Below the pieces are notes generated by a model, which worked only from the letters and a program-made list of their open reading frames with translations, was not told where the DNA came from and ran no database searches. The translations under genes and the position numbers were made by a program. A DNA stretch of 64,000 bases from Roseomonas haemaphysalidis (GTDB lineage Bacteria; Pseudomonadota; Alphaproteobacteria; Acetobacterales; Acetobacteraceae), in NCBI RefSeq assembly GCF_017355405.1, contig NZ_CP061177.1, forward strand, positions 3,222,501 through 3,286,500, written 5' to 3'. This document shows positions 22,952 to 31,708 of the stretch, piece by piece; position 1 is the first letter of the stretch; every line of letters begins with the position of its first letter.

Positions 22952-23902
22952 TCAAGGCGCCGACGTGGCCGGTGCCGGTGCGGTGGGCGCATCGGCGGTG
23001 GGGGCGCCCGGCGGCAGCGTGACCCCGGCCAGCGGCACGCCGGGCTGGGACGAGCGGAAGTAGCGGAAGAATTCTGAATCCGGCGTCAGCACCAGGCGGG
23101 CATCGCCTTCCGAGAAGGCTTCCCGATAGGCCTGCATGGTCCGCCAGAACTGGAAGAACTGCGGGTCCTGCTGGAAGGCGGCGGCGAACAGGCCGATCGC
23201 CTCCTGCTCGCCCTGGCCGCGCAGCACGTCCGCCTGCGCCTGGCTTTCGGCCAGGATGACGGTGCGCTCGCGGTCGGCGCCGGCGCGCACGCGGGCGGCC
23301 ACCTCGGCACCCTCGGCGCGCGCCTCGCGGGCCACGCGCTCACGCTCGGACTGCATGCGGTTGAGCACCGCCTGGGTGTTCTCCTCCGGCAGGTCGGCGC
23401 GGCGGATGCGCACGTCCTCCACCCCGATGCCGAACTGCTGCGCCTCGGAATTCACCTGCCGCTTGATCTCGTCCATGATCCGCTGCCGGTCGGCCGACAG
23501 CACGGAAAGCAGCGGCTGGCTGCCCAGCACGCGCCGCAGCGACGACGAGACGATGGACGACAGCCGGCCGCGGATGCCGGCCTCCTGCGCGCCGGAGGTC
23601 TGGAAGAAGCGCAGCGGGTCCGTGATGCGGAAGCGGGTGAAGCTGTCCACGATCAGCCGCCGCTGGTCGCCCAGGATGATCTCCTCGCCCGCCAAATCGA
23701 AGTCCAGCAGCCGCCGGTCGAAGCTGACCACGGACTGGATGAACGGGATCTTGGCATGCAGGCCCGGCGTGCTGATCACGCGGATCGGCTCGCCGAACTG
23801 GGTGATCATCACCTGCTCGGTCTGCTGCACCGTGAACAGGGTGGAGGCGGCGGCGACGACGGCGACGACCGCGACGCCGGCCAGCAGGGTCAGGCGGTTC
23901 AT
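22952..23902 (-). CDS. hflC: HflC, SPFH-domain membrane protease modulator
   Basis: A 316-residue protein with one N-terminal membrane anchor (about residues 4-24), a periplasmic SPFH/band-7 domain (FTVQQTEQVMITQFGEP, LLDFDLAGEEIILGD, RFRITDPLRFFQT) and a helical coiled segment with Q/A/E-rich repeats (RVRAGADRERTVILAESQAQAD). The Pro/Ala-rich tail is not conserved. With HflK it forms the cage around FtsH that modulates membrane proteolysis. The ATG at 23902 overlaps the hflK stop (ATGA), so the two subunits are translationally coupled. Confidence 0.94.
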   Translation of the reverse strand: MNRLTLLAGVAVVAVVAAASTLFTVQQTEQVMITQFGEPIRVISTPGLHAKIPFIQSVVSFDRRLLDFDLAGEEIILGDQRRLIVDSFTRFRITDPLRFFQTSGAQEAGIRGRLSSIVSSSLRRVLGSQPLLSVLSADRQRIMDEIKRQVNSEAQQFGIGVEDVRIRRADLPEENTQAVLNRMQSERERVAREARAEGAEVAARVRAGADRERTVILAESQAQADVLRGQGEQEAIGLFAAAFQQDPQFFQFWRTMQAYREAFSEGDARLVLTPDSEFFRYFRSSQPGVPLAGVTLPPGAPTADAPTAPAPATSAP

Positions 23903-25185
23903 CGGGCGGCTCCCTGCGCGGGGGCTTGCGGGGCGGGCGCCGCGCCGGCGGCGGGCGGCGTGGCGGGGCGCGAGCGATCGATCAGCCCCGGCGGCGCCGG
24001 GCGGGCGGCGCGCGGCGTGTTGCCGGCGCCCTGCGCGGCGCCATCCAGCGGCAGGTAGGGCACGACGCCCTGCAGCCGGTCGTCCACCACGATCTTGGGG
24101 TTGCGGCGCAGGATCTCTTCCATGGTTTCCAGGTACAGGCGGCGCACCGTCACGTCCTTGGCGGTCTGGTAGGCGGTCAGCACGCTGAGAAAGCGCGCGG
24201 CCTCGCCGCGGGCGCGGGCGACCTGCGATTCCTTGAAGCCCTCGGCTTCCTGCACAAGCCGCTGCCCTTCGCCGCGGGCGCGGGGGATGATGTCGTTGCG
24301 GTAGGCCTCGGCCTCGTTGCGGGCGCGCTCGCGGTCGGCATTCGCCCGCTGCACGTCGCGGAAGGCGTCGATCACGGCCGGCGGCGGATCGACCTTCAGC
24401 AGCTGCACTTGGGTGATCTCGACGCCCGAGCCGTACTGATCCAGGATCGCCTGCGTGCCGGTGCGGACCGACTGCTCGATCTGCGCGCGCGCTTCCGTCA
24501 GCGCCGGCTGGATGGGGGTGCGGCCCACCACCTCGCGCATCACGCTTTCGGCCGCCGACTTCACCGTCTGGTCCGGGTTGCGGGTGTTGAACAGGTATTC
24601 GCCCGCGTCGCGGATGCGCCAGAACACCGCGAAGTCGATGTCGATGATGTTCTCGTCGCCCGTCAGCATCATGCTTTCTTCCAGCACGTCGCGGGCGGAA
24701 ACGGGGCGGGACAGCGGGCTGTCGTTGGCGCCGCGAAAGCCGACGTCCACGCGGTTGATGCGCGTCACGCGCGGCGTGGTGACGCTCTCCACCGGCCAGG
24801 GGATGCGGTAGTTCAGGCCCGGCTGGGTGGTGCGGTTGAAGGCGCCAAAGCGCATCACCACGCCCTGCTCGTCGGGCTGGACGCGATAAATGCCACTGGC
24901 GCCCCAGGCGATCAGCAGCACGGCCACGCCGCCCAGGATCCACTTGCGGTTGGACGCGCCGAACTGGCCGCCGCCACCGCCGCCCGGCAGGATGCGCCGC
25001 AGCGCCGCCTGCGCCTGGCGGATGGCGTCATCCAGGTCCGGCCCGCCGCCGCCATTGCCGGGGCCGCGGCCGCCGCCATTGCCGCCGCGGTTGTCCTGGG
25101 GCGGCTGCCCCCAGGGACCGCCCGGGCGCGGATTGCCCCACGGGTTCCCCCCGGAGTTCTGACCACCATTATTGTTCCAGGGCAT
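23899..25185 (-). CDS. hflK: HflK, SPFH-domain membrane protease modulator
   Basis: A 428-residue partner of HflC. The N-terminus MPWNNNGGQNSGG and the following Gly/Pro/Asn-rich stretch (to about residue 55) are the typical cytoplasmic HflK tail, followed by a membrane anchor at about residues 84-100 and the band-7 domain (GVVMRFGAFNRTTQPGLNYR, ENIIDIDFAVFWRI). ATG at 25185 is chosen because the MPWN start is a family feature; upstream in-frame sequence is not. The C-terminal Ala/Pro tail is longer than in E. coli. It shares a 193-base divergent region with mrp. Confidence 0.94.
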   Translation of the reverse strand: MPWNNNGGQNSGGNPWGNPRPGGPWGQPPQDNRGGNGGGRGPGNGGGGPDLDDAIRQAQAALRRILPGGGGGGQFGASNRKWILGGVAVLLIAWGASGIYRVQPDEQGVVMRFGAFNRTTQPGLNYRIPWPVESVTTPRVTRINRVDVGFRGANDSPLSRPVSARDVLEESMMLTGDENIIDIDFAVFWRIRDAGEYLFNTRNPDQTVKSAAESVMREVVGRTPIQPALTEARAQIEQSVRTGTQAILDQYGSGVEITQVQLLKVDPPPAVIDAFRDVQRANADRERARNEAEAYRNDIIPRARGEGQRLVQEAEGFKESQVARARGEAARFLSVLTAYQTAKDVTVRRLYLETMEEILRRNPKIVVDDRLQGVVPYLPLDGAAQGAGNTPRAARPAPPGLIDRSRPATPPAAGAAPAPQAPAQGAAR

Positions 25186-25278
25186 CGGCCGGCACATCTC
25201 CGTGTCGTGTCGTCGCGCCACGCCTGCCGGCATGACGTTTGGCGGTTTCGGCCGCTTGCGCGAGGCGGGTGCATGCGC

Positions 25279-25307
25279 GACAGGGCCGGACCATATGTCG
25301 CCCTGTC
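25279..25307. promoter_or_regulatory. Inverted repeat in the hflK/mrp divergent region
   Basis: GACAGGGC (25279-25286) and GCCCTGTC (25300-25307) form a perfect 8-bp inverted repeat with a 13-base spacer containing CATATG. It lies midway between the divergent hflK and mrp genes, where an operator for either would be expected. No regulator can be named. Confidence 0.4.
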
Positions 25308-25378
25308 CGGGCCATGGCGCAATGGCGCCACAGCGGGGGCGTGGCGGATATTGTCCGGGTGTAAGAGGTTTTCAAGCG

Positions 25379-26503
25379 ATGACGGTTGAGCTGGCGGAAG
25401 CGGTGCGGCGGGCGCTGGCCGAGGTGCGCGACCCGGGAACGGGGCTGGACGTCGTGTCGTCCGGATTTCTCCAGGGCCTGTCGGCGCGCGACGGGCTGGT
25501 GCAGTTCGCCCTGTCCGTGCCGCGCGAGCGGGCGCGCGGGCTGGAACCGTTGCGCGCCGCGGCCGAGCGTGCCGCCGCCGCCGTGCCCGGCGTCTTGTCC
25601 GCCACCTGCGTGCTGACGGCGCACCGCGACGCCCCCGCCCCTGCCCCCGCACCCGGCGCCGCCCCCGCCCGGTCCAGCCGCCCCGCCCCCGGCCAGGGGC
25701 CGATGCTGCTGCCAGAGGTCAAGGCCATTGTCGCCGTCGCGTCCGGCAAGGGCGGCGTGGGCAAGTCCACCACCGCGGTCAACCTCGCCGTGTCGCTGGC
25801 GGCGGAAGGGCTGCGGGTCGGGCTGCTGGATGCGGACATCTACGGCCCGTCCCTGCCGCAGATGCTGGGCACGCAGGACAAGCCGCGCGCCAGCAACGGC
25901 CGCATCGTGCCGATCTCCCGCTGGGGGCTGAAGGCCATGTCCATCGGCTTTCTGGTGGAGCAGGAAACGCCCATGGTGTGGCGCGGCCCGATGGTGATGG
26001 GCGCGCTGGAGCAGATGCTCGGCCAGGTGGAATGGGGGGCGCTCGACATCATGATCGTGGACATGCCGCCCGGGACCGGCGACGCGCAGCTGACCATGAG
26101 CCAGCGCGTGCCACTGGCCGGCGCCGTGATCGTTTCCACCCCACAGGACGTGGCGCTGATCGACGCCCGGCGCGGCATCCGGATGTTCGAGAAGGTCAAC
26201 GTGCCCGTGCTGGGCCTGATCGAGAACATGTCCTACTTCTGCTGCCCCAATTGCGACCACCGCACCGAGATCTTCGGCCACGGCGGCGCGCGGGCCGAGG
26301 CGGCGCGGATGGACGTGGAATTCCTGGGCGAGCTGCCACTGAAGCTGGCGATCCGCGAGCTCGCCGATGCCGGCACGCCGATCGCCGTGGCACGGCCGGA
26401 AAGCGAGGAGGCGCGCGCCTACCGCGCCATCGCCACCCGGCTGATGAGCAAGCTGCAACAAGGGGGCGCGGCGCCCGCCGCCCCCCGCTTCGTGGTGGAG
26501 TGA
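25379..26503 (+). CDS. mrp: Mrp/NBP35-family iron-sulfur carrier ATPase
   Basis: A 374-residue protein with an N-terminal MIP18/DUF59 domain (about 1-80, VRDPGTGLDVVSSG), an Ala/Pro linker (85-108) and a ParA-like P-loop ATPase: SGKGGVGKSTT with the deviant Walker A at about 122-132, LDADIYGPSLPQMLG, and DMPPGTGDAQLT. The CCPNC motif near residue 285 is the CxxC that bridges the Fe-S cluster between monomers. It scaffolds or transfers Fe-S clusters. The ATG at 25379 is the first that starts the MIP18 domain; upstream in-frame sequence is intergenic. Confidence 0.94.
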   Translation: MTVELAEAVRRALAEVRDPGTGLDVVSSGFLQGLSARDGLVQFALSVPRERARGLEPLRAAAERAAAAVPGVLSATCVLTAHRDAPAPAPAPGAAPARSSRPAPGQGPMLLPEVKAIVAVASGKGGVGKSTTAVNLAVSLAAEGLRVGLLDADIYGPSLPQMLGTQDKPRASNGRIVPISRWGLKAMSIGFLVEQETPMVWRGPMVMGALEQMLGQVEWGALDIMIVDMPPGTGDAQLTMSQRVPLAGAVIVSTPQDVALIDARRGIRMFEKVNVPVLGLIENMSYFCCPNCDHRTEIFGHGGARAEAARMDVEFLGELPLKLAIRELADAGTPIAVARPESEEARAYRAIATRLMSKLQQGGAAPAAPRFVVE

Positions 26504-26508
26504 GCCTG

Positions 26509-27195
26509 ATGTCGGACCCCCTGCAGATCGGCTTCGTGCTGTTTTCCGGCCAAACGCACCTGGATTTCGCGGGGCCGTGGGAGGTGTTGTCCCGCCTGCC
26601 CGGCGCCACGCTGCACGCCGCCGCCGCCGAGCTGGCGCCCGTCGAGTCCAGCGGCCTGCGCATCCTGCCCACCATCTCCTTCGAGCATTGCCCGCAGCTG
26701 GACCTGATCTGCGTGCCCGGCGGCCCCGGCCACCTGGCGGCGATGGAAGACCCGGCGGTGCTGGACTTCCTGCACCGCCAGGCGCCGGCGGCGCGCTTCG
26801 TCACCTCCGTCTGCACGGGCGCGCTGGTGCTGGGCGCGGCGGGGCTGCTGCGCGGCTTCGAGGCCACCACCCACTGGGCCTCGCGCGACCGGCTGGCGGC
26901 CTTTGGCGCGGAAGCACGGGACGCGCGCGTGGTGGTGGACCGCAACCGCATCACCGGCGGCGGCGTGACGGCGGGCATCGACTTCGCGCTGACCATCCTG
27001 GCGGCGCTGCAGGGCGAGAACTTCGCGCGCCAGGTGCAGCTTGGCCTGGAATACGCGCCCGAGCCCCCCTTCCCCGAGGCCGGCAGCCCCGACACCGCCG
27101 GGGCCACGGTGCTGGAAGCCGCCCGGGCCGCCACCGCCGGCTACCGCGCCCGCATGGCGGAGGTGGACACGCGCGCCGTGGCGCGGCTGGGGTGA
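26509..27195 (+). CDS. DJ-1/PfpI-family protein (isonitrile hydratase-like)
   Basis: A 228-residue class I glutamine amidotransferase-like protein of the GlxA/InhA branch: GFVLFSGQTHLDFAGPWEV at the start, LICVPGGPGH in the second strand, and the nucleophile elbow VTSVCTGALVLGAAGLL with Cys at about residue 105. TTHWASRDRLA and ITGGGVTAGIDFAL are typical of isonitrile hydratase relatives. No AraC-type DNA-binding domain is attached. The ATG starts 5 bases after the mrp stop, so the two may be cotranscribed. The substrate is not known. Confidence 0.85.
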   Translation: MSDPLQIGFVLFSGQTHLDFAGPWEVLSRLPGATLHAAAAELAPVESSGLRILPTISFEHCPQLDLICVPGGPGHLAAMEDPAVLDFLHRQAPAARFVTSVCTGALVLGAAGLLRGFEATTHWASRDRLAAFGAEARDARVVVDRNRITGGGVTAGIDFALTILAALQGENFARQVQLGLEYAPEPPFPEAGSPDTAGATVLEAARAATAGYRARMAEVDTRAVARLG

Positions 27196-27270
27196 GGCAT
27201 CGGGCAACCGGGCGTTCATCATTGCGCGGCTAGGTTCCGCCGGACACCCAGTGCCGGAGCCACGCCGCCC

Positions 27271-27951
27271 ATGACCGCCCAGGCCCGTATCGACGCCCCC
27301 GCCCCCACGCCCGACCTCGGCATGCTGATCGCCGCCGAGATGGCGCCGATGTTCCAGGAGCTGCGCGGCTTCATGGACCGCCGCATCGCGGAGCTCAGCG
27401 CCGAGCTGAGCGCCACCTCCGACATGGCGGACATGGCGGAGGAGAAGCTGTCCCGCCAGCTGGCCACGGTGCACGAGCAGATCGCGCAACTGGTCGCCAT
27501 CCCGGCGTCCAGCGCCCGCAACAGCGGGCTGGAGCTGGAAGCGGTGGTCCATGCCACGGAAAGCGCCGCCAACGTGATCATGGAAGCGGCCGAGGCGATC
27601 TCGGCCTGGATTTCCGGCGGGCAGAAGGACGAGGCCTCCATCCAGGCGCTGTCCGCCCGGGTGAACTCGATCTTCGAGGCCTGCTCCTTCCAGGACGTCA
27701 CCGGCCAGCGCATCCGCCGCGCCATCCAGCACCTGCAGCAGGTGGAAACCATGCTGGAGCAGATCGTGCCCGGTGTCGTGCCGGACGGCGCGCCCCGGCT
27801 GGTGATCGCCACCCAGATGCGCACCGTGACCGAGGCGGCGCTGGCGACCCCCGACCTGTCGCAGGACGACATCGACGCCCTGCTGAACGGCGCGCCGCCC
27901 AAGCCGGTTGAGATGTCGCAGGCCGAGATCGACGCGCTGCTGAACGGCTAG
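27271..27951 (+). CDS. cheZ: CheZ-family phosphatase with two FliM-like tail peptides
   Basis: A 226-residue, mostly helical protein. FEACSFQDVTGQRI at about 135-148 is the CheZ active-site helix, with Asp142 and the catalytic Gln146. It would dephosphorylate CheY-P or a related receiver. The C-terminus carries DLSQDDIDALLNG (about 195-207) and MSQAEIDALLNG (215-226), two tandem copies of the peptide with which FliM binds CheY-P. No other chemotaxis genes are in the window, so this is an orphan. Its stop shares CTAG with the convergent mbfA stop. Confidence 0.85.
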   Translation: MTAQARIDAPAPTPDLGMLIAAEMAPMFQELRGFMDRRIAELSAELSATSDMADMAEEKLSRQLATVHEQIAQLVAIPASSARNSGLELEAVVHATESAANVIMEAAEAISAWISGGQKDEASIQALSARVNSIFEACSFQDVTGQRIRRAIQHLQQVETMLEQIVPGVVPDGAPRLVIATQMRTVTEAALATPDLSQDDIDALLNGAPPKPVEMSQAEIDALLNG

Positions 27952-28904
27952 GCGCTGCCGATGAAGATGCCCGCCAGCAGCACCAGGATGCCGCCCAGCA
28001 CCACCTGCAGGGTGGCGCTGAGGAACGGCGTTTCCATGTAGCGCCAGCGGATCCAGGCGATGGCGAAGAGCTCCACCACCACCACCATCCCCGCCACTGC
28101 CGTGGCGGTCCAGAAATCCGCGATCAGGTAAGGCAGGGTGTGGCCGAGCCCGCCCACCGCCGTCATCAACCCGCACACGCCGCCGCGCAGCCAGGGGTGG
28201 CCGCGGCCGGTGATCTCGCCATCGTCCGACAGCGCCTCGGTCAGCCCCATGCTGATGCCCGCGCCGATGGAGGCGGCAAGGCCCACCAGAAAGGCGCTCC
28301 AGCTGTCATGGGTGGCGAAGGCGGCGGCGAAGATCGGCGCCAGGGTGGATACCGATCCGTCGATCAGCCCCGCCAGCCCCGGCTGCACCACCTGCAGCAG
28401 CAGCGCCCGGCGCGCCTGGTGCTCTTCCGAGCTGCGCGCGTCGGGGGTCAGCAGCGCGGCTTCCAGCTCGCCGGCGCGCTGCTCGTGCTTGGCCTCGCTT
28501 TCGGCCAGGTCGCCCAAAAGGCGGCGGGTGTCCGTGTCCGTCGTGCGCTCGGCGGCCTTGGCATAGAAGCGGGCGGCCTGCTGCTCCATCAGCGCCGCCT
28601 GGCCGCGCACCACGTCCGGCCGCAGGTCCTTCATCAGCCACACCGGGCGGCGGCGCAGAAAGCCGCGCACGTCCTGGCGGGTGATGTAGGGCATGGAATG
28701 GCCGAAGCGCTGTTCAAACAGCGTCAGCAGGCGGCGGCGGTGTTCCTCCTCCTCTTCCGCCATGCCGTCGAAGACCGCGGCGGTGGCCGGATAGGCGGCA
28801 CGCAGGCGCTGCGCGAAATGGCGGTAGATGCGCGAATCCTCCTCCTCGCTGGCCACGGCCAGGGCGAGAATCTCGGCTTCGCTCAGATCCTGCAGTCGCT
28901 TCAT
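27948..28904 (-). CDS. mbfA: Membrane-bound ferritin MbfA (erythrin-VIT1 fusion)
   Basis: A 318-residue fusion of a ferritin/rubrerythrin-like diiron domain (about 1-160: LAVASEEEDSRIYRHFA, MAEEEEEHRRRLL, and a third EAKHEQRAGE) with a VIT1-type membrane domain (about 170-318, starting GLAGLIDGSVSTLAPIFAAA and containing several spans). MbfA proteins of rhizobia export iron and protect against iron and peroxide stress. The promoter region of 76 bases is AT-rich for this genome. I looked for an Irr/Fur-type palindrome there and saw none that is convincing. Confidence 0.9.
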   Translation of the reverse strand: MKRLQDLSEAEILALAVASEEEDSRIYRHFAQRLRAAYPATAAVFDGMAEEEEEHRRRLLTLFEQRFGHSMPYITRQDVRGFLRRRPVWLMKDLRPDVVRGQAALMEQQAARFYAKAAERTTDTDTRRLLGDLAESEAKHEQRAGELEAALLTPDARSSEEHQARRALLLQVVQPGLAGLIDGSVSTLAPIFAAAFATHDSWSAFLVGLAASIGAGISMGLTEALSDDGEITGRGHPWLRGGVCGLMTAVGGLGHTLPYLIADFWTATAVAGMVVVVELFAIAWIRWRYMETPFLSATLQVVLGGILVLLAGIFIGSA

Positions 28905-28980
28905 GGTCAGCGCCTCCTGCAGCGCATGTCGCGCCGCAGGAGCCAGAACGCAAGAATTTTATGGCAGCGTTTTCAATGAC

Positions 28981-29283
28981 TTAAAGAGAATGCGGCGCGT
29001 TCGCAACATAGTCGGCCGCGATCCGCAGGTCGCGCAGCGGCCGCACGCGGTCGATCGACGCCTGGTAGGTCGGGTGCGCCTTGTAGGCGGCCAGCGCGGC
29101 GGCATCGGCGAATTCGCCATAAACCACCACGTCCACCTCGTTGCCGAGCTGGTCCAGCCGGCCGTTCAGCGTCACCTCCAGCAGCGTGGCGTGCGGAATG
29201 GTCTTGAGGATCGACAGCCCCTCCAGCACGGCGCCCACGTCCTCGCGCCGCCGGGCGCGAAAGAACACGATATGGCGGATCAT
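28981..29283 (-). CDS. Dabb (stress-responsive A/B barrel) domain protein
   Basis: A 100-residue protein starting MIRHIVFFRARRREDVGAVLEG, with the Dabb pattern: strand, helix, VDVVVYGEFADAAALAAYKAHP, then the helical end. The HP pair after YKAH is characteristic. Proteins of this fold are dimeric alpha+beta barrels of varied function. The start overlaps the ribokinase stop by 4 bases and it is the last gene of the thyX-led operon. Real function unknown; a link to ribose or nucleoside metabolism is only contextual. Confidence 0.8.
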   Translation of the reverse strand: MIRHIVFFRARRREDVGAVLEGLSILKTIPHATLLEVTLNGRLDQLGNEVDVVVYGEFADAAALAAYKAHPTYQASIDRVRPLRDLRIAADYVANAPHSL

Positions 29284-30176
29284 GCGGCGGCTCCGGCCAG
29301 CAGCGTCGCGGTTTCGGCGGCGGTCGGCATGGCGGCGGCGGCGCCCGGGCGCCCCACCGCGATGGCGGCGGCGGCCGAGGCACGGCGCATCGCCTCCGCC
29401 AGCGTGGCCCCGCCGTCCAGCGCGGCGGCCAGGGTGCCGCACCAGCAGTCGCCGGCGCCAGTGGTGTCCACCGCTCGCGTCCGGAAGGCCGGCTGGTGGT
29501 GCAGGCCATCCCCAGTGGCGACCTCGGCCCCCTGCTCGCCCCGCGTCACGACCACGTCGATGCTCAGCGCCGCCCGCAGCGAGCCCGCATCCGGCGGCAC
29601 GCCCAGGCGGCCGGCCAGCCAGTCGGCCTCGTGCTCGTTGGCGATCAGCAGGTCCAGCTGCCGCAGCATCGCCTCCGGCACCGGGGCGGGCGGGGCAAGG
29701 TTCAGGATGATGCGCGCGCCGCGCGCGCGGGCACGGTCCACCAGCAGCGCCATCTCGGCCACCGGCACCTCCATCTGCAGCAGCAGCACGGTGTCCGGCG
29801 TCAGCGCCGCGTCCTCCACCTGCGCCGCCGCCACGACGGCATTGGCGCCGGATGCCACGGCGATCTGGTTGGCGCCCCCCGCATCCACGCAAATGGCCGC
29901 GGCCCCCGTGGCCATGCCGGTGCGCGCCAGCCGCGACAGCTCCACCCCCGCCGCCAGCATGCCGGACAACGCCACCTCGGCCAGCGCATCGGTTCCGACG
30001 GCGCCGGCAAAGGAGGTCATGGCCCCGGCGCGGGCGGCGGCGGTCGCCTGGTTGGCCCCCTTGCCGCCGGGCGAGGCCTGCCAGCTGTCACCCAGCACGG
30101 TGTGGCCGGGCGCCGGCAGCGTGGGCGTGCTGAACACCAGGTCGGCATTGGCCGAGCCGAACACCAGCACGCTCAT
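29280..30176 (-). CDS. rbsK: Ribokinase-like PfkB carbohydrate kinase
   Basis: A 298-residue PfkB-family sugar kinase: FGSANADLVFSTPTLPAPGH at the start, SPGGKGANQATAAARAGA (PfkB signature 1 region), and DTTGAGDCWCGTLAAAL (signature 2, with the catalytic Asp). ASPGGKGANQA and the overall length fit ribokinase, which makes ribose 5-phosphate. The Cys-Trp after GAGD (usually x-F) is a small deviation. No ribose transporter is adjacent. It overlaps the neighbours by 4 bases on both sides. Confidence 0.85.
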   Translation of the reverse strand: MSVLVFGSANADLVFSTPTLPAPGHTVLGDSWQASPGGKGANQATAAARAGAMTSFAGAVGTDALAEVALSGMLAAGVELSRLARTGMATGAAAICVDAGGANQIAVASGANAVVAAAQVEDAALTPDTVLLLQMEVPVAEMALLVDRARARGARIILNLAPPAPVPEAMLRQLDLLIANEHEADWLAGRLGVPPDAGSLRAALSIDVVVTRGEQGAEVATGDGLHHQPAFRTRAVDTTGAGDCWCGTLAAALDGGATLAEAMRRASAAAAIAVGRPGAAAAMPTAAETATLLAGAAA

Positions 30177-30403
30177 GCGCGGTGCTGCTCCACCTGGCGC
30201 CGCTGGCCCCAGCGATAGCCGAGCCACAAGGCGCCCACCACCAGCAGCGCCATGCCGGCGTCGTGGAACAGGAAGCTCAGCACCGCCCACACCAGCCCGA
30301 GCACCGCGCCGACCACCCAGATGCCCACCGAGAAGGCGGCGAACACGAGCATCAGCGGCAGGCCGAACACCAGCAGGATCAGCAGCATGGAAACCCAGAA
30401 CAC
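30173..30403 (-). CDS. Small inner-membrane protein, 76 aa
   Basis: The GTG at 30403 is preceded by GGGGGAG at good spacing and is chosen over an upstream start at 30496 without such a site; ATG at 30388 is also possible. The product is hydrophobic: two membrane segments (about 3-37 and 42-60) and a basic C-terminal tail (GYRWGQRRQVEQHR). No family recognised. It is coupled to rbsK by a 4-base overlap and lies directly after another small membrane protein, so the pair may form one complex. Confidence 0.65.
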   Translation of the reverse strand: MFWVSMLLILLVFGLPLMLVFAAFSVGIWVVGAVLGLVWAVLSFLFHDAGMALLVVGALWLGYRWGQRRQVEQHRA

Positions 30404-30404
30404 G

Positions 30405-30710
30405 TCATTCTCCCCCGGCCCGGCGGCGCGGAACGCGCATCCGGGTGATGGGAATATCGTGCTTCGCCGTGGCGCGTCCAAGGGCGAAGCCGCCAACGCC
30501 GGTCAGCAGCAGCAGCGCGCCAAGGTCCCCCACCAGCGCCACCGCCATGGGAATGCCGACGATCAGCACCACGACGATCACCGCCACCGGCAGCCAGTGG
30601 CGCGGCAACAGCGCCAGCCACAGGCTGAAGCGCGCCGCGCGGGTCGGGCCCTTGGGCTTGGCGGCGCGTGGCCTGGGGGCCGGGCGGGCCGCGCCGGGCT
30701 TGGCTGCCAT
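30405..30710 (-). CDS. Small membrane protein, 101 aa
   Basis: The first 25 residues are Lys/Arg/Pro/Ala-rich ([20 protein letters not shown]), followed by two predicted membrane segments (about 37-58 and 62-78) and a basic tail ending RVPRRRAGGE. No known family. The ATG at 30710 lies 2 bases after the thyX stop, so it is coupled to thyX. Function unknown. Confidence 0.6.
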   Translation of the reverse strand: MAAKPGAARPAPRPRAAKPKGPTRAARFSLWLALLPRHWLPVAVIVVVLIVGIPMAVALVGDLGALLLLTGVGGFALGRATAKHDIPITRMRVPRRRAGGE

Positions 30711-30712
30711 GC

Positions 30713-31651
30713 TCAGGCCTCGCGGCCCAGCGTCTGCATCAACTCGCGCCATTCGCGCGGACTCAGGCCGCTGCCGCGCTGCTGCACCGCCTCGCCCGCC
30801 AGCAGGCGCCGGGTGATGTCCAGCATCTGCGCCGAAAAGGTGACGGCGCCGAGCCGGTAGTCGCGAAAGGCCTCGGCCACCGCCGGCACCCAAGCCTCCA
30901 CCACGCCCATCATCGCCTCGGCATAGACGCGGATCTCGTACTGCGCGTGGCTGTCGGCGCGCAGCCGCAGGAAGCCCAGCAGGTTGTGCAGGTCGGCCTT
31001 CCAGTACCACTGGGTGTAGGTGTTCAGCGTCAGGTTCATGCGCGCCAGCTCGCGCGCCAGCCCCTGGCGGGCGGGGTCGCGCGGCGTGCCGTCCGGCGCC
31101 TCGTTCAGCATGTCCTCGTAGTGGTCGTAGGTCTGGTTGGCGTCGCGGCGCAGCAGGTCCAGCACATGCGCGGCATCCGCCCCGTCCAGCACCGCACCGC
31201 GCCCCTGGCGATTGACCACCGACTGCGCCGCCAGCTGCTCCGGCGCGGGGATGTAGAATTCCCGGTCCATCAGCGAATAGCGCGCGGAATACTCGTTCAC
31301 GTTGGCCATGCGGTGGCGGATCCACTGGCGCGCCACGAAGATCGGCAGCTTCACATGGAACTTGATCTCGCACATCTCGAAGGGCGTGCTGTGCCAGTGG
31401 CGCATCAAATAGCGGATCAGCCCCCGGTCCTCTGTCACCGCCTTGGTGCCGCGGCCATAGGACACGCGCGCGGCCTGCACCACGGCGCCGTCGTCGCCCA
31501 TGTAGTCGATGACGCGGACAAAGCCATGGTCGAGCACGGGGATCGGCTCAAACAGCATCGCCTCCAGCGCCGGCACGGTGGGGCGGAGGGTTTCGCTGCG
31601 GCCCGCCTTGGCCTCTGCCAGTTCCAGCCGTTGCGCGTCGGTGATGGCCAT
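30713..31651 (-). CDS. thyX: Flavin-dependent thymidylate synthase
   Basis: Makes dTMP from dUMP with FAD, NADPH and methylenetetrahydrofolate, independent of ThyA. The 312-residue protein has the ThyX signature RHR(x7)S as [11 protein letters not shown] at about 112-122, followed by [25 protein letters not shown] precedes it and [19 protein letters not shown] carries further nucleotide contacts. ATG at 31651 gives the family start [17 protein letters not shown]; upstream in-frame sequence belongs to the repeat element. It heads an operon with two membrane proteins, rbsK and a Dabb protein. Confidence 0.95.
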   Translation of the reverse strand: MAITDAQRLELAEAKAGRSETLRPTVPALEAMLFEPIPVLDHGFVRVIDYMGDDGAVVQAARVSYGRGTKAVTEDRGLIRYLMRHWHSTPFEMCEIKFHVKLPIFVARQWIRHRMANVNEYSARYSLMDREFYIPAPEQLAAQSVVNRQGRGAVLDGADAAHVLDLLRRDANQTYDHYEDMLNEAPDGTPRDPARQGLARELARMNLTLNTYTQWYWKADLHNLLGFLRLRADSHAQYEIRVYAEAMMGVVEAWVPAVAEAFRDYRLGAVTFSAQMLDITRRLLAGEAVQQRGSGLSPREWRELMQTLGREA

Positions 31652-31708
31652 GTGCGGGTGCCCCAAACTCTCGATGCAGGCACCTAACCCGTCCCGGGGG
31701 GGACAGGA

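Noticed and set aside
28905..28980. Irr/Fur-type operator before mbfA
   Set aside because: The region is AT-rich, but no convincing palindrome matching known iron boxes could be aligned.
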